Positions 1 to 8,915 of a DNA stretch of 64,000 nucleotides are shown here, piece after piece. The stretch covers positions 113,418-177,417 of the forward strand of contig CAZHOR010000003.1 of assembly GCA_964534325.1 (NCBI GenBank), written 5' to 3'. The notes below the pieces were generated by a model, which did no database searches, was not told the origin of the DNA, and saw only the letters and a program-made list of their open reading frames with translations. Each line of letters begins with the position of its first letter. Position 1 is the first letter of the stretch. The position numbers and the translations under genes were made by a program. The DNA is from JdFR-22 sp964534325. Its GTDB lineage: Archaea > Halobacteriota > Archaeoglobi > Archaeoglobales > Archaeoglobaceae.

Positions 1-19
1 AGAATTCAGAACACCTGGC

Positions 20-290
20 TATCTTGCAGAAGGTCTGTTTACTCTCTTTATCCAGAACTTCGAACTCCCAGTAGGGGTAACGAACTCCTCGATCTCGTAA
101 GTATCTATATCCCCTGTGGTGGCCAAATTCTTGAACCTTCTATCTGGGCTTCCATGGTACCTTTATCCTCTGCATACATACCGATAACCAGCCTATCTTC
201 TCTCCATTTCGACAGAAAGAATACTCGTGGACATGGGGGCAATCTCTCACTTAAATTATCCGCCATTTTATCCGTAACTTTAAGCAATAA
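20..290 (-). pseudogene. Possible frameshifted coding fragment at left edge
   Basis: Seen: on the minus strand a 60-codon frame at 287..105 (VFFLSKWREDRLVIGMYAED in its middle) uses this genome's typical AGA and GAG codons and stops at 105. A second frame overlapping its end runs on to a TAG near 21 and reads GDIDTYEIEEFVTPTG then SSKFWIKRV, again with typical codons. One base lost or gained around 120-140 would join them. A third frame that reaches the window edge is open too but is rich in CGA codons, which are rare in the sure genes here. I do not recognise the protein. It could be a decayed gene, a sequencing error or chance. Confidence 0.25.
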
Positions 291-600
291 CAGCTGTAAC
301 TTTCCATACTACCTTACTACCATTTTATGTTCCAGACATATAACCTCTATCTGGCTCATTTTACATCCCACCCTTTATGCAGTAAACTCCATAATGGTGT
401 GCCAACTTCTTTTCTGTAAACTAAATTATTTAGGATTAGGATTTCATATTAGATTAAATTGTTGCTTTTTGGTTTTCTTGGAAATTTTGAATATTAATCT
501 TCAAGTAAATGTGTTCAGCCATTGACTGTATCAATAGTGTTACTGCGATGGTTGGTAGTGATGGACCCGGGAACTGATTTATTATGAGCAGGTATGAAAT
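291..600. other. Intergenic, AT-rich, nothing recognised
   Basis: This stretch lies downstream of the GTPBP-like gene, which ends at 601 on the minus strand. A plus-strand frame at 154-525 crosses it, but it has no plausible start context, its codon choice is unlike the neighbours, and it is antisense to a better minus-strand frame. I see no RNA gene or strong hairpin. Confidence 0.4.
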
Positions 601-2166
601 TTACAGTACTTCTCTTATCTCTCCCATTCCCTTGCTCCTGCCTTCTCTGAAAATGAATTTTTGTCCCTTGAAGATGCAGTGGGGATTGTATTTGAACCTC
701 ATCCTTACCCTGCCCCTGTCGCCGGCTTTCATGTACTCGTTATCCATATCTTCGAATACTACCGTTTCCGATATGGTTTCCATGTGGATGACGGGCTCGT
801 AACCCCTCTTTATTCTGGTGGGATGGCTGAAGACTATCAAATCCGCCTCGAATACCTGAACAGGATTTATTTTCTGTCTGGTCAGGACCATTCCTCTCCT
901 CAGCTCATCGTATCTCACGCCCTTTACGGCGACTCCTACGATATCTCCGCCCTCAGCTTTACCTACTCTATAGTAATGCATTTCAATGCTCTGCACCTTG
1001 ACCTTCTTGAAGCTGCCATCGTGGAATGGTCCGATATAAGCGTCATCTCCTTCATTGACCTCGCCGGACTTGATGCAACCGCTCAAAACGGTTCCCACAC
1101 CGGTGACCTTGTAGAGCCTGTCAATATACATCAGGAAGTCCTCTTTTACCAGACTTCTTTTAGGGAGCCTGTAGAGCAGAGACTCCAGAATGTCGTATCC
1201 TTCCATCGTCATGGAGGATGTCTCGATTACGGGCACCACAATGTCCTTCTCAGCGATCATCTTGGCTATTTTCTCTGTATCCCCGGAATGCCGGAGGAAA
1301 ATGGGGATCCTGCCCACCATCTTCAGGGTTTCGGTGATTTCGGCATTAACTTTCTTTATCTTCTCTTCATTGACCATGTCTTTCTTGGTGAGGGTTATGA
1401 TCACCGGCAGATCCATGGCAAGCAAGATGCCCAGGTGTTCTCGAGTTGTTCTGGTCACTCCATCGTTAGCTGCTACAGTGAGCAGTCCATAATCGACTTT
1501 TTGGCCCAGAAGACCTCTCATGGTGGTCCTTACCCAGGGCTCGTGGCCGACCGTATCCACGAAAGAGACAAGTTTATCAGCGTTCTCCACAACCCATGCC
1601 TTCTCCCCCTTGTTGAGAGGGTTTTTCAGTTTCATGGCGTCTCCGTGTTTAAACCCAAAGACGGCGAAGCTCAAATCGGCGCTCAAACCCCTCTCTATCT
1701 CGTGCTTTAAGATGTCGAGGTAGATCCTGGCGCTTCCGTCACCATCATCGGCTATACCCGTTATGAGGCAGCCTATAAGAGTTGATTTACCGTGATCGAC
1801 GTGTCCTGCCGTACCTATGAGGACATGCTCCTTGGCTCTCTTCTTGGAGATCTCTACTATACCTACTAAGCCGTCATCAACTTTATATTCTTCAACAGAA
1901 TCAACACCAGCTCCTATTTCAGAGGCGATCCCCTTCAGCACGTGAATAGTTTCATTGAAATGATATTTGTCGATGCCTTTGAGCTGGCAGGAGTCAGAAA
2001 CACCTATAGCATAAATAGCTCTCCCTCTACCCATTATAATCCTGTGGTTCATCTGGCAGGCCAGTGACTGGAACCTATCTCCTTGAAGGTGGAAGGGAGT
2101 AAGATACTCTTTAAATTCCACGTTATCTTTTTCTCCTTCCCGTACGATCTGAAGTAATTTCTCCAT
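601..2166 (-). CDS. GTPBP1-like translational GTPase (EF-1A superfamily)
   Basis: Cytoplasmic GTPase of the archaeal/eukaryotic GTPBP1/2 group, relatives of EF-1alpha; the archaeal members' exact role is unsettled but is linked to translation or RNA quality control. Residues 1-115 are an N-terminal domain absent from EF-1A. The G domain starts with the P-loop GHVDHGKS at 121-128; G3 is DTVGHEPW and the G4-like stretch reads TLTKKDM, so the usual N of NKxD is replaced by T. Beta-barrel domains follow (MYIDRLYKVTGVGTVLSG onwards). 521 aa is normal for the group. It stands alone on the minus strand with an AT-rich upstream region. The family call is confident; the cellular task is not. Confidence 0.9.
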   Translation of the reverse strand: MEKLLQIVREGEKDNVEFKEYLTPFHLQGDRFQSLACQMNHRIIMGRGRAIYAIGVSDSCQLKGIDKYHFNETIHVLKGIASEIGAGVDSVEEYKVDDGLVGIVEISKKRAKEHVLIGTAGHVDHGKSTLIGCLITGIADDGDGSARIYLDILKHEIERGLSADLSFAVFGFKHGDAMKLKNPLNKGEKAWVVENADKLVSFVDTVGHEPWVRTTMRGLLGQKVDYGLLTVAANDGVTRTTREHLGILLAMDLPVIITLTKKDMVNEEKIKKVNAEITETLKMVGRIPIFLRHSGDTEKIAKMIAEKDIVVPVIETSSMTMEGYDILESLLYRLPKRSLVKEDFLMYIDRLYKVTGVGTVLSGCIKSGEVNEGDDAYIGPFHDGSFKKVKVQSIEMHYYRVGKAEGGDIVGVAVKGVRYDELRRGMVLTRQKINPVQVFEADLIVFSHPTRIKRGYEPVIHMETISETVVFEDMDNEYMKAGDRGRVRMRFKYNPHCIFKGQKFIFREGRSKGMGEIREVL

Positions 2167-2268
2167 CTTATTTAATCACTATTTTTTTTACAATTTATTA
2201 CTTTCGAATGTAGAATGCAATCGAACATGTAATCAAACTTTACGAATTAAATAAGCTTACAGGATATT

Positions 2269-3240
2269 TTAGCTGTCCTCTTTAGAGTTTATCTCTTCTA
2301 TGGCCTCTTCAGCGGCATCTTTGATCTCTGTATCTTCGCTGCTGAACAACTTCTTCAACACTTCCACGTCTGACTTATCTCCTATCCTTCCCAGAACCAG
2401 TGCCGCATCCTGTACGATGTTGGAGCTATCTTCTTCCAGCAATTCCTTGACCCTGACCTTAACATCTTCCAGTTTTTGGGGGTAATCATTTAGGAGCCTG
2501 GTGATAAGTATTACCGCACCGATCCTGATGTTTATCTCCCCCTTCTTCAATAGCTCCACCAGCATCTCTGTCTTATCCAGATCCTCTTCGATCATCTCTT
2601 TAAGCTCATCTATCTCCCCATCCTTCAGCAATTTTCCGAAATATTCGAGCTCGTCATCTCTCTTCTCTATCCACTCCAGCAACTCTTCCATTTCGGGGCT
2701 CACCAGCTTTATATCCTGATTTATTATCACTGTGGGTGCAGACATTACCTTGTAATCCGAACCCATCTCCTGGAATTGAGCCACATCGACCACGTAAACG
2801 TTTATATTGCTGTTCTCGATGGCGAACTGGTTTACCCTCTCCACCACTTTTGCGCAGTGGGGGCATACGGGCATAACAAAAACGAGTATCTCCACTTCAT
2901 CTTCTACCTCCTCTATTTTTTGAGCGGTGTCGCTGTCCAACCCCGAATTTCCTTCAGAGAACCTGGTCAAAGTGTTCAAGAAAGGTTCCAGCTCCATTTC
3001 AGTGGGCAAGGCGTTATAGGTTATATTGCTCCCAATTTTTATTCCTGCTCTGGATGAAGATCCCACAGGAGCAGTTTTGATGTTGATATTATCGTTCAGG
3101 CTCTCAATGCTGTGGGCAAATTGTTCCAGCTGGGTGCTAAAATCATCAGAATCTTTTGTGATTTGAATATCTACCGGGCCTTTTAAACTATTTAAGACCT
3201 CTCTGGCTTTATCCTCTTCTGATTGGCTGAGCATAATCAA
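2269..3240 (-). CDS. Thioredoxin-fold disulfide oxidoreductase fused to HEAT-like repeats
   Basis: Residues 1-100 look like the redox-inactive first thioredoxin fold of archaeal protein disulfide oxidoreductase (PDO) or AhpF, without a CxxC. Residues 115-200 are the second fold with active site CPHC at 126-129 in VFVMPVCPHCAK and the cis-Pro region SAPTVIINQ. Residues 205-323 are helical repeats (for example SSNIVQDAALVLGRIGD) typical of HEAT or PBS-lyase repeats, ending in an acidic tail. PDOs are about 220-230 aa, so the last 100 residues are an added module, probably a protein-binding platform. No signal peptide, so cytosolic. The start may be Met1 or Met3. The redox fold is confident; the partner is unknown. 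Confidence 0.85.
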   Translation of the reverse strand: MIMLSQSEEDKAREVLNSLKGPVDIQITKDSDDFSTQLEQFAHSIESLNDNINIKTAPVGSSSRAGIKIGSNITYNALPTEMELEPFLNTLTRFSEGNSGLDSDTAQKIEEVEDEVEILVFVMPVCPHCAKVVERVNQFAIENSNINVYVVDVAQFQEMGSDYKVMSAPTVIINQDIKLVSPEMEELLEWIEKRDDELEYFGKLLKDGEIDELKEMIEEDLDKTEMLVELLKKGEINIRIGAVILITRLLNDYPQKLEDVKVRVKELLEEDSSNIVQDAALVLGRIGDKSDVEVLKKLFSSEDTEIKDAAEEAIEEINSKEDS

Positions 3241-3414
3241 AGTTGGAGTCCGATTAATTATTCTTTTCCATCAACAAAGAGGATGTAAAAGGAAGTTACC
3301 GCTTACTGGAAAGATTCAATGGCATAAAAACCGTTATTCCAGCTAAAACCGGCCTTAAAGAGCATTGAGCAAGTACCTGACTATTATAAGCCTTTAATTG
3401 TGAGACGAAACTTA

Positions 3415-3702
3415 TCAAACATCTCTAATGTGAGCCTCCAGGAGAGCATCATAGATCTCTTCTACGTCAATGGTCGAGTTGCCGCACTTTATCTTCTTGG
3501 GCTCAACCTCTTCTTTAGGAATACCCTCCATTATGGCTTTATCAGCGATTTTGTGCGCTTTTTCTATAGCTTCTAACTTTTTTCTGTTCACTTTGGCCCT
3601 TTTTCTGCTCTTAAGGTATCTGGAAAGGTTGCCCGTCACCATCTCATAGTAGAGGAAAATGATCAGTACGAAGACCGATAAAGGAACCAGCACACCATAC
3701 AC
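3415..3702 (-). CDS. Small membrane-anchored protein of unknown function
   Basis: 95 aa. One N-terminal hydrophobic segment (residues 4-20, YGVLVPLSVFVLIIFLYYE) is followed by a basic stretch (SRYLKSRKRAKVNRKK) and a soluble, charged helical tail with a single Cys. This predicts an N-out anchor with the body in the cytosol. I do not recognise the family. The codon pattern fits the neighbours and the frame opens directly at the start. About 170 non-coding bases separate it from the PDO-HEAT gene and 200 from the lipoprotein gene, so it is probably transcribed alone. Confidence 0.6.
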   Translation of the reverse strand: MYGVLVPLSVFVLIIFLYYEMVTGNLSRYLKSRKRAKVNRKKLEAIEKAHKIADKAIMEGIPKEEVEPKKIKCGNSTIDVEEIYDALLEAHIRDV

Positions 3703-3902
3703 CCCCTAAATTTGCTTTATTCTCCGAATTCAACATACCCTACCCCTCAATAATACTATGTCAAAAAAATATTTAAGAATACCTGTCATCAAGTTGTATG
3801 AATTGCATTTAGCCCCGTTCTGGATAATTATAAAGAGTTCAACCCTGTTTATTTGACTATTACTCTCATTCCTAACCGTTGGGACTTCTGTTGGCAATAA
3901 CT

Positions 3903-5072
3903 TCAAGTGTTGAACCATGTGGAGTAGCTCTGGTCCATGGCGTAGCCGTTATCTATCACCTGGATTATAAGCCGGGTGTGCTTGTCATCTGGAGGTTGCA
4001 AATACATTGTTGCTGTTAAATACTGGTTGGGACTCAGGTCGAACTCATCAGTCCTCTCCGGATTCCAGAATTTACCGCCACCTGCCTCAAAGCCCGCATA
4101 GACGTACGCATTCCGGGCCGTAGCCGAACCAATGTTGCTGACCTTTACGGTTAGCTCAAGCCGGTCTCCCTTAGCTCCGGTCTCCCACTCATCTATATGG
4201 AGAACTGGTATGGGTTTGAGATGATGTATGGTGGCAGTATCAATCCCACTGTATTGTGGAGGGACTTCACCGATTTCCCAGCCCTCTCCGGTGGTCTCTA
4301 AATAGAAGTATTTTTTATCTCCGTCCTTGAAATAAGTGCCTTGGACATCTTCTCCACCCAGTATGCCCACCGCCATGTGAACGGGCAACTGGATTAGAAC
4401 AACATCATAGCCCATGGCATTTAGAATAGCAGCGGTCAATATACTGGTATCTTCGCAGTCCCCGCCTCTATCCACTAAAGTCTCAATGGGGTATCTGGGG
4501 TACTCGTCGTAGGGAGTAGTTACGTTATCCGAGGTGTACTTCAGGCTTTGAACGAAAGAAATAGCCAGATTGACCGTCTCCCAATCGCTGAAACCATTCC
4601 TATTTCCCGCCTCTTCGATTTCCCTGGCTAGAGCCTCGATGTAATCATCGTCGAGGGGATTTGTGATGTACACAGAGAAATAATCGATGGGGAGTCTGGG
4701 CTGCTCTCTATAGTATTCATACACTTTTTTGGGCAGGTATAACTCCCATGACCACTCCCCATTGTAGGTCCAAGTGTATTTTCTGCTTATTGTCTCTTCA
4801 GTAGTTTGTGTGGCGGTTGGTAAAGGAGTAGCAGTTAATGTAGCTATTTCTGTTGGCGTCTGCTCTGGAGGAGGGGAGCTGGTCGGTGTGAATTGGGGTT
4901 GAGTATGTGCAATATCTGCAGTAGAAGTTTCTGAAGGGGTCGCTGTGGGTGTATCTGGTGGGACTATCTCTGAGGTTGGTGTTTCGTCGATAGCGTTTGA
5001 TGGAGATTGGTAGCCCATACAGCCGGTGAACAGTATTGTGACGATCAATATAAGGAAGGTGATTGATCTCAT
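3903..5072 (-). CDS. Transglutaminase-like domain lipoprotein
   Basis: Secreted, lipid-anchored protein. The start at 5072 gives a signal peptide MRSITFLILIVTILFTGC with lipobox Cys at 18; the longer frame to 5132 would bury this signal. Residues 25-95 are a Thr/Pro/Ser-rich linker, probably glycosylated and spanning the cell wall. The middle has the transglutaminase-like Cys (DRGGDCEDTS, C206) and His (QLPVHMAVGI, H232), followed by YLETTGEG near the usual third position. The C-terminus (from about 300) is a CARDB-like beta domain (LELTVKVSNIGSATARNAYV). Such archaeal proteins are thought to be cell-surface proteases or cross-linkers; the substrate is unknown. Confidence 0.8.
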   Translation of the reverse strand: MRSITFLILIVTILFTGCMGYQSPSNAIDETPTSEIVPPDTPTATPSETSTADIAHTQPQFTPTSSPPPEQTPTEIATLTATPLPTATQTTEETISRKYTWTYNGEWSWELYLPKKVYEYYREQPRLPIDYFSVYITNPLDDDYIEALAREIEEAGNRNGFSDWETVNLAISFVQSLKYTSDNVTTPYDEYPRYPIETLVDRGGDCEDTSILTAAILNAMGYDVVLIQLPVHMAVGILGGEDVQGTYFKDGDKKYFYLETTGEGWEIGEVPPQYSGIDTATIHHLKPIPVLHIDEWETGAKGDRLELTVKVSNIGSATARNAYVYAGFEAGGGKFWNPERTDEFDLSPNQYLTATMYLQPPDDKHTRLIIQVIDNGYAMDQSYSTWFNT

Positions 5073-5384
5073 AAATAGTAAAATTATTTTTTGTTTTTTA
5101 AATGTAGTGATAGCAATAGCAGAAAGGCTCAATCAACTCGGCTCACTTTTCAACTACAAAATAAAATAAATCTCAACTTAATCGCAACTATTAATGTTAA
5201 TATCATTATCCGTTATTCACAAACTCTTAGAGAGACCTGAGATTTGGAGAAAAACATAATTGCTTTATCTCAATGCCAATTAACTCCTGTTTAAACCATA
5301 AACTTAATAATCAATCTCAAATTAAAATACAACGTCAGGAAATATTGATTGTTGCCCTCATCACTGATATATAGTTCCACGTCT

Positions 5385-5466
5385 GCGGGGGTTGCCGAGT
5401 GGAAAAGGCGCTGGATTTAGGGTCCAGTCCCGTAGGGGTCCGAGGGTTCAAATCCCTCCCCCCGCA
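5385..5466 (+). tRNA. tRNA-Leu (anticodon UAG)
   Basis: A full cloverleaf can be drawn: 7-bp acceptor stem GCGGGGG/CCCCCGC with discriminator A at 5466, anticodon stem CTGGA/TCCAG with loop TTTAGGG (anticodon UAG at 5418-5420), a long variable arm as in class II tRNAs (CCCGTAGGGG region) and T arm GAGGG-TTCAAAT-CCCTC. The 3' CCA is not encoded. No intron is visible. It reads CUA/CUN leucine codons. Confidence 0.97.
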
Positions 5467-5535
5467 TCCGTCTATTTTTGATTTGAGCTTTTCAAAATAG
5501 AGTTTAGTGGTAAAAAGCCGTGTTACCTAAATTTG

Positions 5536-5817
5536 TTATATGTTGGATATGAATGGGTCTGACGCTTCGATGAGTTGGTTATCGGTCACTTCTTTTATGT
5601 GTGATTTTGGTTCTCTGTTCCTGAAAATGTATTTCTTCACGTCAGTTATGATGGGGCAGTAATTAGGGCATAACCCATAGGTTAATACTTTTTCGGCGTA
5701 ACATAATTCCATGTTGGAGCATTCCAGCACTTTAACCCCTGTATTGACTGTATCAACCCTGACAAGTGCTTGGACGTTCTTTCTTTCTATCTCGAAGTAC
5801 CTGTGTTCTTCCAGCAT
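5536..5817 (-). CDS. Small cysteine-containing protein, unknown
   Basis: 93 aa, no membrane segment. Four cysteines lie at about 33, 39, 50 and 54 (CSNMELCYAEKVLTYGLCPN and following YCPII), spaced so that they could bind a metal or an Fe-S cluster; this is inference. It begins EEHRYFEIERKNVQALVRVD. I do not recognise the family. Codon use fits the neighbours. It lies between tRNA-Leu and a long AT-rich region and is transcribed away from the archaellum operon. Confidence 0.5.
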   Translation of the reverse strand: MLEEHRYFEIERKNVQALVRVDTVNTGVKVLECSNMELCYAEKVLTYGLCPNYCPIITDVKKYIFRNREPKSHIKEVTDNQLIEASDPFISNI

Positions 5818-6305
5818 TATGACTTTAAGTACGTTTCTTTTTACATAAATTTATGGAAAACATAGTGATGAGAAGATCTGGACCTGAACGCCTTTTTAAT
5901 CAGTTATCTGATTTCTTAAGGAGCATTACATGCTTTGAATTAGAATTTACTATTATTGGTGTGAACTAAGAATTAAAACCTCCAGTATCTCCTGGGACCG
6001 CTGATTCAAACTGATTAACAGGTGGGTTGGGGTAACATACCTCAGGTTGAGAGTAGCATAACTCGGCCCATCTGCTACAAGACATTTGTTTCTTGAATAT
6101 ATGAATCATAGAATCATATTTTGTGTTAACTATCAATTAACGTTAATATTGGCTTATTTCCATTGTAAAACTTTAGGGATGTGTCCTTTTGGGCAAGAGG
6201 TATCAAGTATTCTTTAAGTGATAGATGAAAAAGTATTTGCTGCTTATTTTGAGATTAGTATAATCTTTAATTAGGAATTACTAATCGGTAGTTCAGTATT
6301 GGAAT
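5818..6305. other. Long AT-rich intergenic region upstream of archaellum operon
   Basis: About 500 bases without a convincing gene. A 38-codon frame at 5853-5969 (plus) opens with ATG but has no ribosome binding site and no recognisable sequence. Short inverted pairs occur (GTTAA..TTAAC near 6126-6140), and the AT content rises towards 6300. It probably holds regulatory sequence for the archaellin promoter. Confidence 0.4.
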
Positions 6306-6419
6306 AATTAATTATAAAGAGGTACTATTTTTATCAAGATGATGAGATAACTCAATAAATATTAAATAATGGTTCTTATGATAATAATAATGATTGTTAT
6401 GTTAGAAAAAAGAAAGTGT
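6306..6419 (+). promoter_or_regulatory. Archaellin promoter and leader
   Basis: TATA-like AATTATAAAG at about 6309-6318 would place a start of transcription near 6340, leaving an 80-nt AT-rich leader before the archaellin start at 6420. A second AT-rich candidate (AATAAATATTAAATAA, 6354-6369) would give a much shorter leader. Which is used cannot be told from sequence. Confidence 0.4.
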
Positions 6420-7022
6420 ATGAGAAAAGATGAAAAGGGATTTTCAGGGTTGGAAGCAGCAATCGTACTCATTGCTTTCGTAGTAGTGGCAGCAGTTTTC
6501 AGCTATGTAATGCTGGGAGCTGGCTTCTTTACTACACAAAAGTCGAAGCAGGTAGTCGATACTTCTGTCGATCAGGCTGCAAGTTCAATGACCATGGACG
6601 GACAATACGTAATTCTAAAACCTAATGAAACAGGACACGATGGCACTGTGGCCAACATATCTATCTATGTGACTCAATCCGCAGGTGGACAAGCTATCGA
6701 CCTGAACGAGACCACAGTAGCCCTGAAGACCGAGGACGGATATAAACAAGTTACATACAACGACTCTACGGCTGACAACTTTACTTTCAATACATGGAGC
6801 TGGACTTGTGTTCAGGGAGACGATGATAACGTTCTTGAAGTGCAGGAGAAGTATAAGATACTGTTGAATCTCTCGGATAGCGGATGGCTTCCGGCAGCCG
6901 GTAATGGCACTTTGCCCGGAACAAATGATCAGCTTACTGTGGAAATTAAGCCCCCAGTAGGTGCTCCGTTGACCATCAACAAGCAGGTTCCACCGAGCTT
7001 GACGACCATTACTTACGTATGA
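6420..7022 (+). CDS. Archaellin (archaellum filament protein) 1
   Basis: Major filament subunit. With the start at 6420 the protein begins MRKDEKG followed by FSGLEAAIVLIAFVVVAA, a class III signal peptide cut after Gly by the prepilin-like peptidase, then the hydrophobic assembly helix. An upstream ATG at 6369 is in frame but would give an unusually long leader peptide. About 200 aa, as expected. The globular part holds several Asn-X-Ser/Thr sequons (for example NISIYV, NETTVAL), possible N-glycosylation sites. The first helix is nearly identical to that of the next gene, so the two are paralogues. First gene of the archaellum operon. Confidence 0.95.
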   Translation: MRKDEKGFSGLEAAIVLIAFVVVAAVFSYVMLGAGFFTTQKSKQVVDTSVDQAASSMTMDGQYVILKPNETGHDGTVANISIYVTQSAGGQAIDLNETTVALKTEDGYKQVTYNDSTADNFTFNTWSWTCVQGDDDNVLEVQEKYKILLNLSDSGWLPAAGNGTLPGTNDQLTVEIKPPVGAPLTINKQVPPSLTTITYV

Positions 7023-7032
7023 GGTGATATTG

Positions 7033-7620
7033 ATGAAAAGATTATTCGTAAAAGAAGAAAAAGCTTTCACTGGTCTCGAAGCAGCAATCGTTCTGATAGC
7101 CTTCGTAACCGTTGCCGCAGTTTTCAGTTATGTGATGTTGGGAGCTGGTTTCTTCACCACGCAGAAGAGCCAGGAAGTTGTTCACACCGGTGTGGACCAG
7201 GCCACATCCTCCATGGAAGTTGTGGGAGCCATAATAGGTGAAGGAAACAGCGATAATTCCAACTTGGGCAATGTAACCTTTACCCTGCAGCTGGCAGCCG
7301 GTGGAAAACCCATAAACCTCAATAAGACCGTGATACATGTTATCTCACCTACAAATGGTGAAATGCTCTTAACTTATTCTGAAAGCGGTGCAACTAACTC
7401 AGAATACAATGTGTCATGGGTGAAAAGTATTGATAGTGGTAGCGCTGACAAGTATCTGGAGGAGCGAGAAAAGGCTGAGATAACGCTGAACGTAACTGAC
7501 CTCGGTCTCGAACCTCAAGACGAGTTCATGTTCTCCGTCAAGCCAGCGAAGGGTGCCAGCATGCCTACGGAACTGGATGTTCCAGCAGCTATCGACGACG
7601 TGATGGTGCTTCTACACTAA
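7033..7620 (+). CDS. Archaellin 2
   Basis: Second filament subunit. Start at 7033, 4 nt after GGTGAT at 7023-7028; the frame also extends to a GTG at 7024. The protein starts MKRLFVKEEKA then FTGLEAAIVLIAFVTVAAVF, the class III signal and assembly helix. The helix and the stretch to SYVMLGAGFFTTQKS match archaellin 1 almost exactly; the surface-exposed part differs. Only 10 nt separate its start from the previous stop. Two archaellins are common; they may form different sections of the filament or alternate, but here both would be co-transcribed. Confidence 0.95.
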   Translation: MKRLFVKEEKAFTGLEAAIVLIAFVTVAAVFSYVMLGAGFFTTQKSQEVVHTGVDQATSSMEVVGAIIGEGNSDNSNLGNVTFTLQLAAGGKPINLNKTVIHVISPTNGEMLLTYSESGATNSEYNVSWVKSIDSGSADKYLEEREKAEITLNVTDLGLEPQDEFMFSVKPAKGASMPTELDVPAAIDDVMVLLH

Positions 7621-7659
7621 ACGACTAACCTCCAACCCTAATTTTTTATTTTAGGTACA

Positions 7660-8397
7660 ATGATGGACAACCCCAATAGAAAAGTGGTGGAAACAAGGGA
7701 AAACCGTGAGAATTTAACAGAAAGAGTTGAGGAACTTGAAAAAGATGTTGATGAGCTCAAAACCTCGATAAAACGTTTGCTTATCGACATCAGGGAGACG
7801 ATGAACAAAGTCGAAAACCCGTTTGAGGGCCTTCAAGGACTAGCAGATCTCCATGAACAGGCCAATCAGCAATCCGATCAACAATCTATTCGGTCTTCCG
7901 GTTCTCATAAAGAAAGTGGACAGAGGAAAAGAGTGTTAGAGGAAGAAGTATCTCAAGAGCCTCAAGATGTGGGTTCTGAACTCTCGGAAGCAATAGAAAG
8001 TGCCAGAAGTTTGGGCAATAAAAAGGGGCAATCTGACCCAGCTAAAAAAGATGAGGACAATATCAAAGATATTTTAGGATCAAGGTCTTTTTTGGAGAAG
8101 TTTGATGTAGTAACCCTCTACAACCTAATGGAATGGATTTCAGGAATGCTCACCAAGTACGATTCAAACTCCATCAAGAACATGCTGGAGGTATTCGAGT
8201 ATGCAGGCTACATAGATCAGGGCTCCAGGGATTTTATAGTTAGTCTTGTAGAGCTATTAGATGTTAATAAGGAATTTGAGGATATACTGGTTGAGCTGTA
8301 TAGATTGCACAAGACATTGTATTCGGAAGATGAGGTTATGGACTCCAAGATGCTGGATCTTCTTCTGAAGAGGAAAGTGGAATTTGGTGATACTTGA
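7660..8397 (+). CDS. Archaellum accessory protein ArlD/E-like (FlaD/E)
   Basis: Cytoplasmic protein of the archaellum motor scaffold or switch. Residues 10-70 predict a coiled coil (RVEELEKDVDELKTSIKRLL) as in FlaC-type proteins. A low-complexity Gln/Ser-rich linker follows, and residues 140-240 are the FlaD/E domain (VVTLYNLMEWISGMLTKYDS through LVELYRLHKTLYSE). In euryarchaea FlaC/D/E proteins connect the motor to the chemotaxis system. One protein here may do the work of two or three. It ends TGA immediately before the ATG of arlG. Confidence 0.8.
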   Translation: MMDNPNRKVVETRENRENLTERVEELEKDVDELKTSIKRLLIDIRETMNKVENPFEGLQGLADLHEQANQQSDQQSIRSSGSHKESGQRKRVLEEEVSQEPQDVGSELSEAIESARSLGNKKGQSDPAKKDEDNIKDILGSRSFLEKFDVVTLYNLMEWISGMLTKYDSNSIKNMLEVFEYAGYIDQGSRDFIVSLVELLDVNKEFEDILVELYRLHKTLYSEDEVMDSKMLDLLLKRKVEFGDT

Positions 8398-8886
8398 ATG
8401 TCTAAAGAGATAATCTCTACTGCCATCCTCGTCATTGCTGCAGTGGTCGCAGCTTCGGCAGCCGTAATGGTGATGATGCCTACGGTAAGAGACCTATCAC
8501 TCTCTTATTCGTCTATGGCAAGCTCTCTCAACAAGAAAGTGGAGACCGACACCAAGATCGTGTTCGTAAAAGCTGTGGATAATGTTGATAATGTAAGCGT
8601 CAATTTCTGGGTAAAGAACACTGGAAGTCAAGAGCTTCCACAGGCTGAGCTCAATAACAGCGACATATTCATCTATTCGGACAATGAATATCTTCACTTC
8701 ACTGTTGAAGACTCTAAAGTGAGCTATGAAATAACTAATGGCGATGGGGATAACGATTGGGAAGAGGGGGAGACGATAAACTTCTGTATTGAAGATATAG
8801 ATTCAGCTGACTTACCTTCGGACGAGTACACTCTATCATTCGTGCTGTATAACGGTGTCGAGTCACAGGACGTTTTCTCTTTCTGA
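8398..8886 (+). CDS. arlG: Archaellum stator protein ArlG (FlaG)
   Basis: 162 aa with one N-terminal membrane helix (IISTAILVIAAVVAASAAVM) and an extracytoplasmic beta-sandwich domain (VSVNFWVKNTGSQELPQAEL). In the archaellum ArlG forms filaments capped by ArlF that hold the motor against the S-layer. The start abuts the previous stop (TGAATG), implying translational coupling. The order G before F is the reverse of methanococcal operons. The FlaG/F family call is firm; G rather than F is judged from the N-terminal helix and the neighbouring gene. Confidence 0.8.
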   Translation: MSKEIISTAILVIAAVVAASAAVMVMMPTVRDLSLSYSSMASSLNKKVETDTKIVFVKAVDNVDNVSVNFWVKNTGSQELPQAELNNSDIFIYSDNEYLHFTVEDSKVSYEITNGDGDNDWEEGETINFCIEDIDSADLPSDEYTLSFVLYNGVESQDVFSF

Positions 8887-8915
8887 ACCTCTTTCTTTAA
8901 TTCAGGTGGGGTATT

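Noticed and set aside
154..525. 123-codon plus-strand frame at the left edge
   Set aside because: Codon use and composition unlike resident genes, no ribosome binding site, and overlaps a better minus-strand frame.
661..1710. Long open frame of 349 codons on the plus strand
   Set aside because: It is antisense to the GTPBP-like GTPase gene, whose motifs are unmistakable; the antisense frame has no recognisable protein features.
3730..3918. 62-codon minus-strand frame downstream of the lipoprotein gene
   Set aside because: AT-rich, no ribosome binding site, overlaps the lipoprotein 3' end, no recognisable sequence.
5853..5969. 38-codon plus-strand frame in the archaellum upstream region
   Set aside because: No ribosome binding site or recognisable features; kept only as a remark in the intergenic entry.
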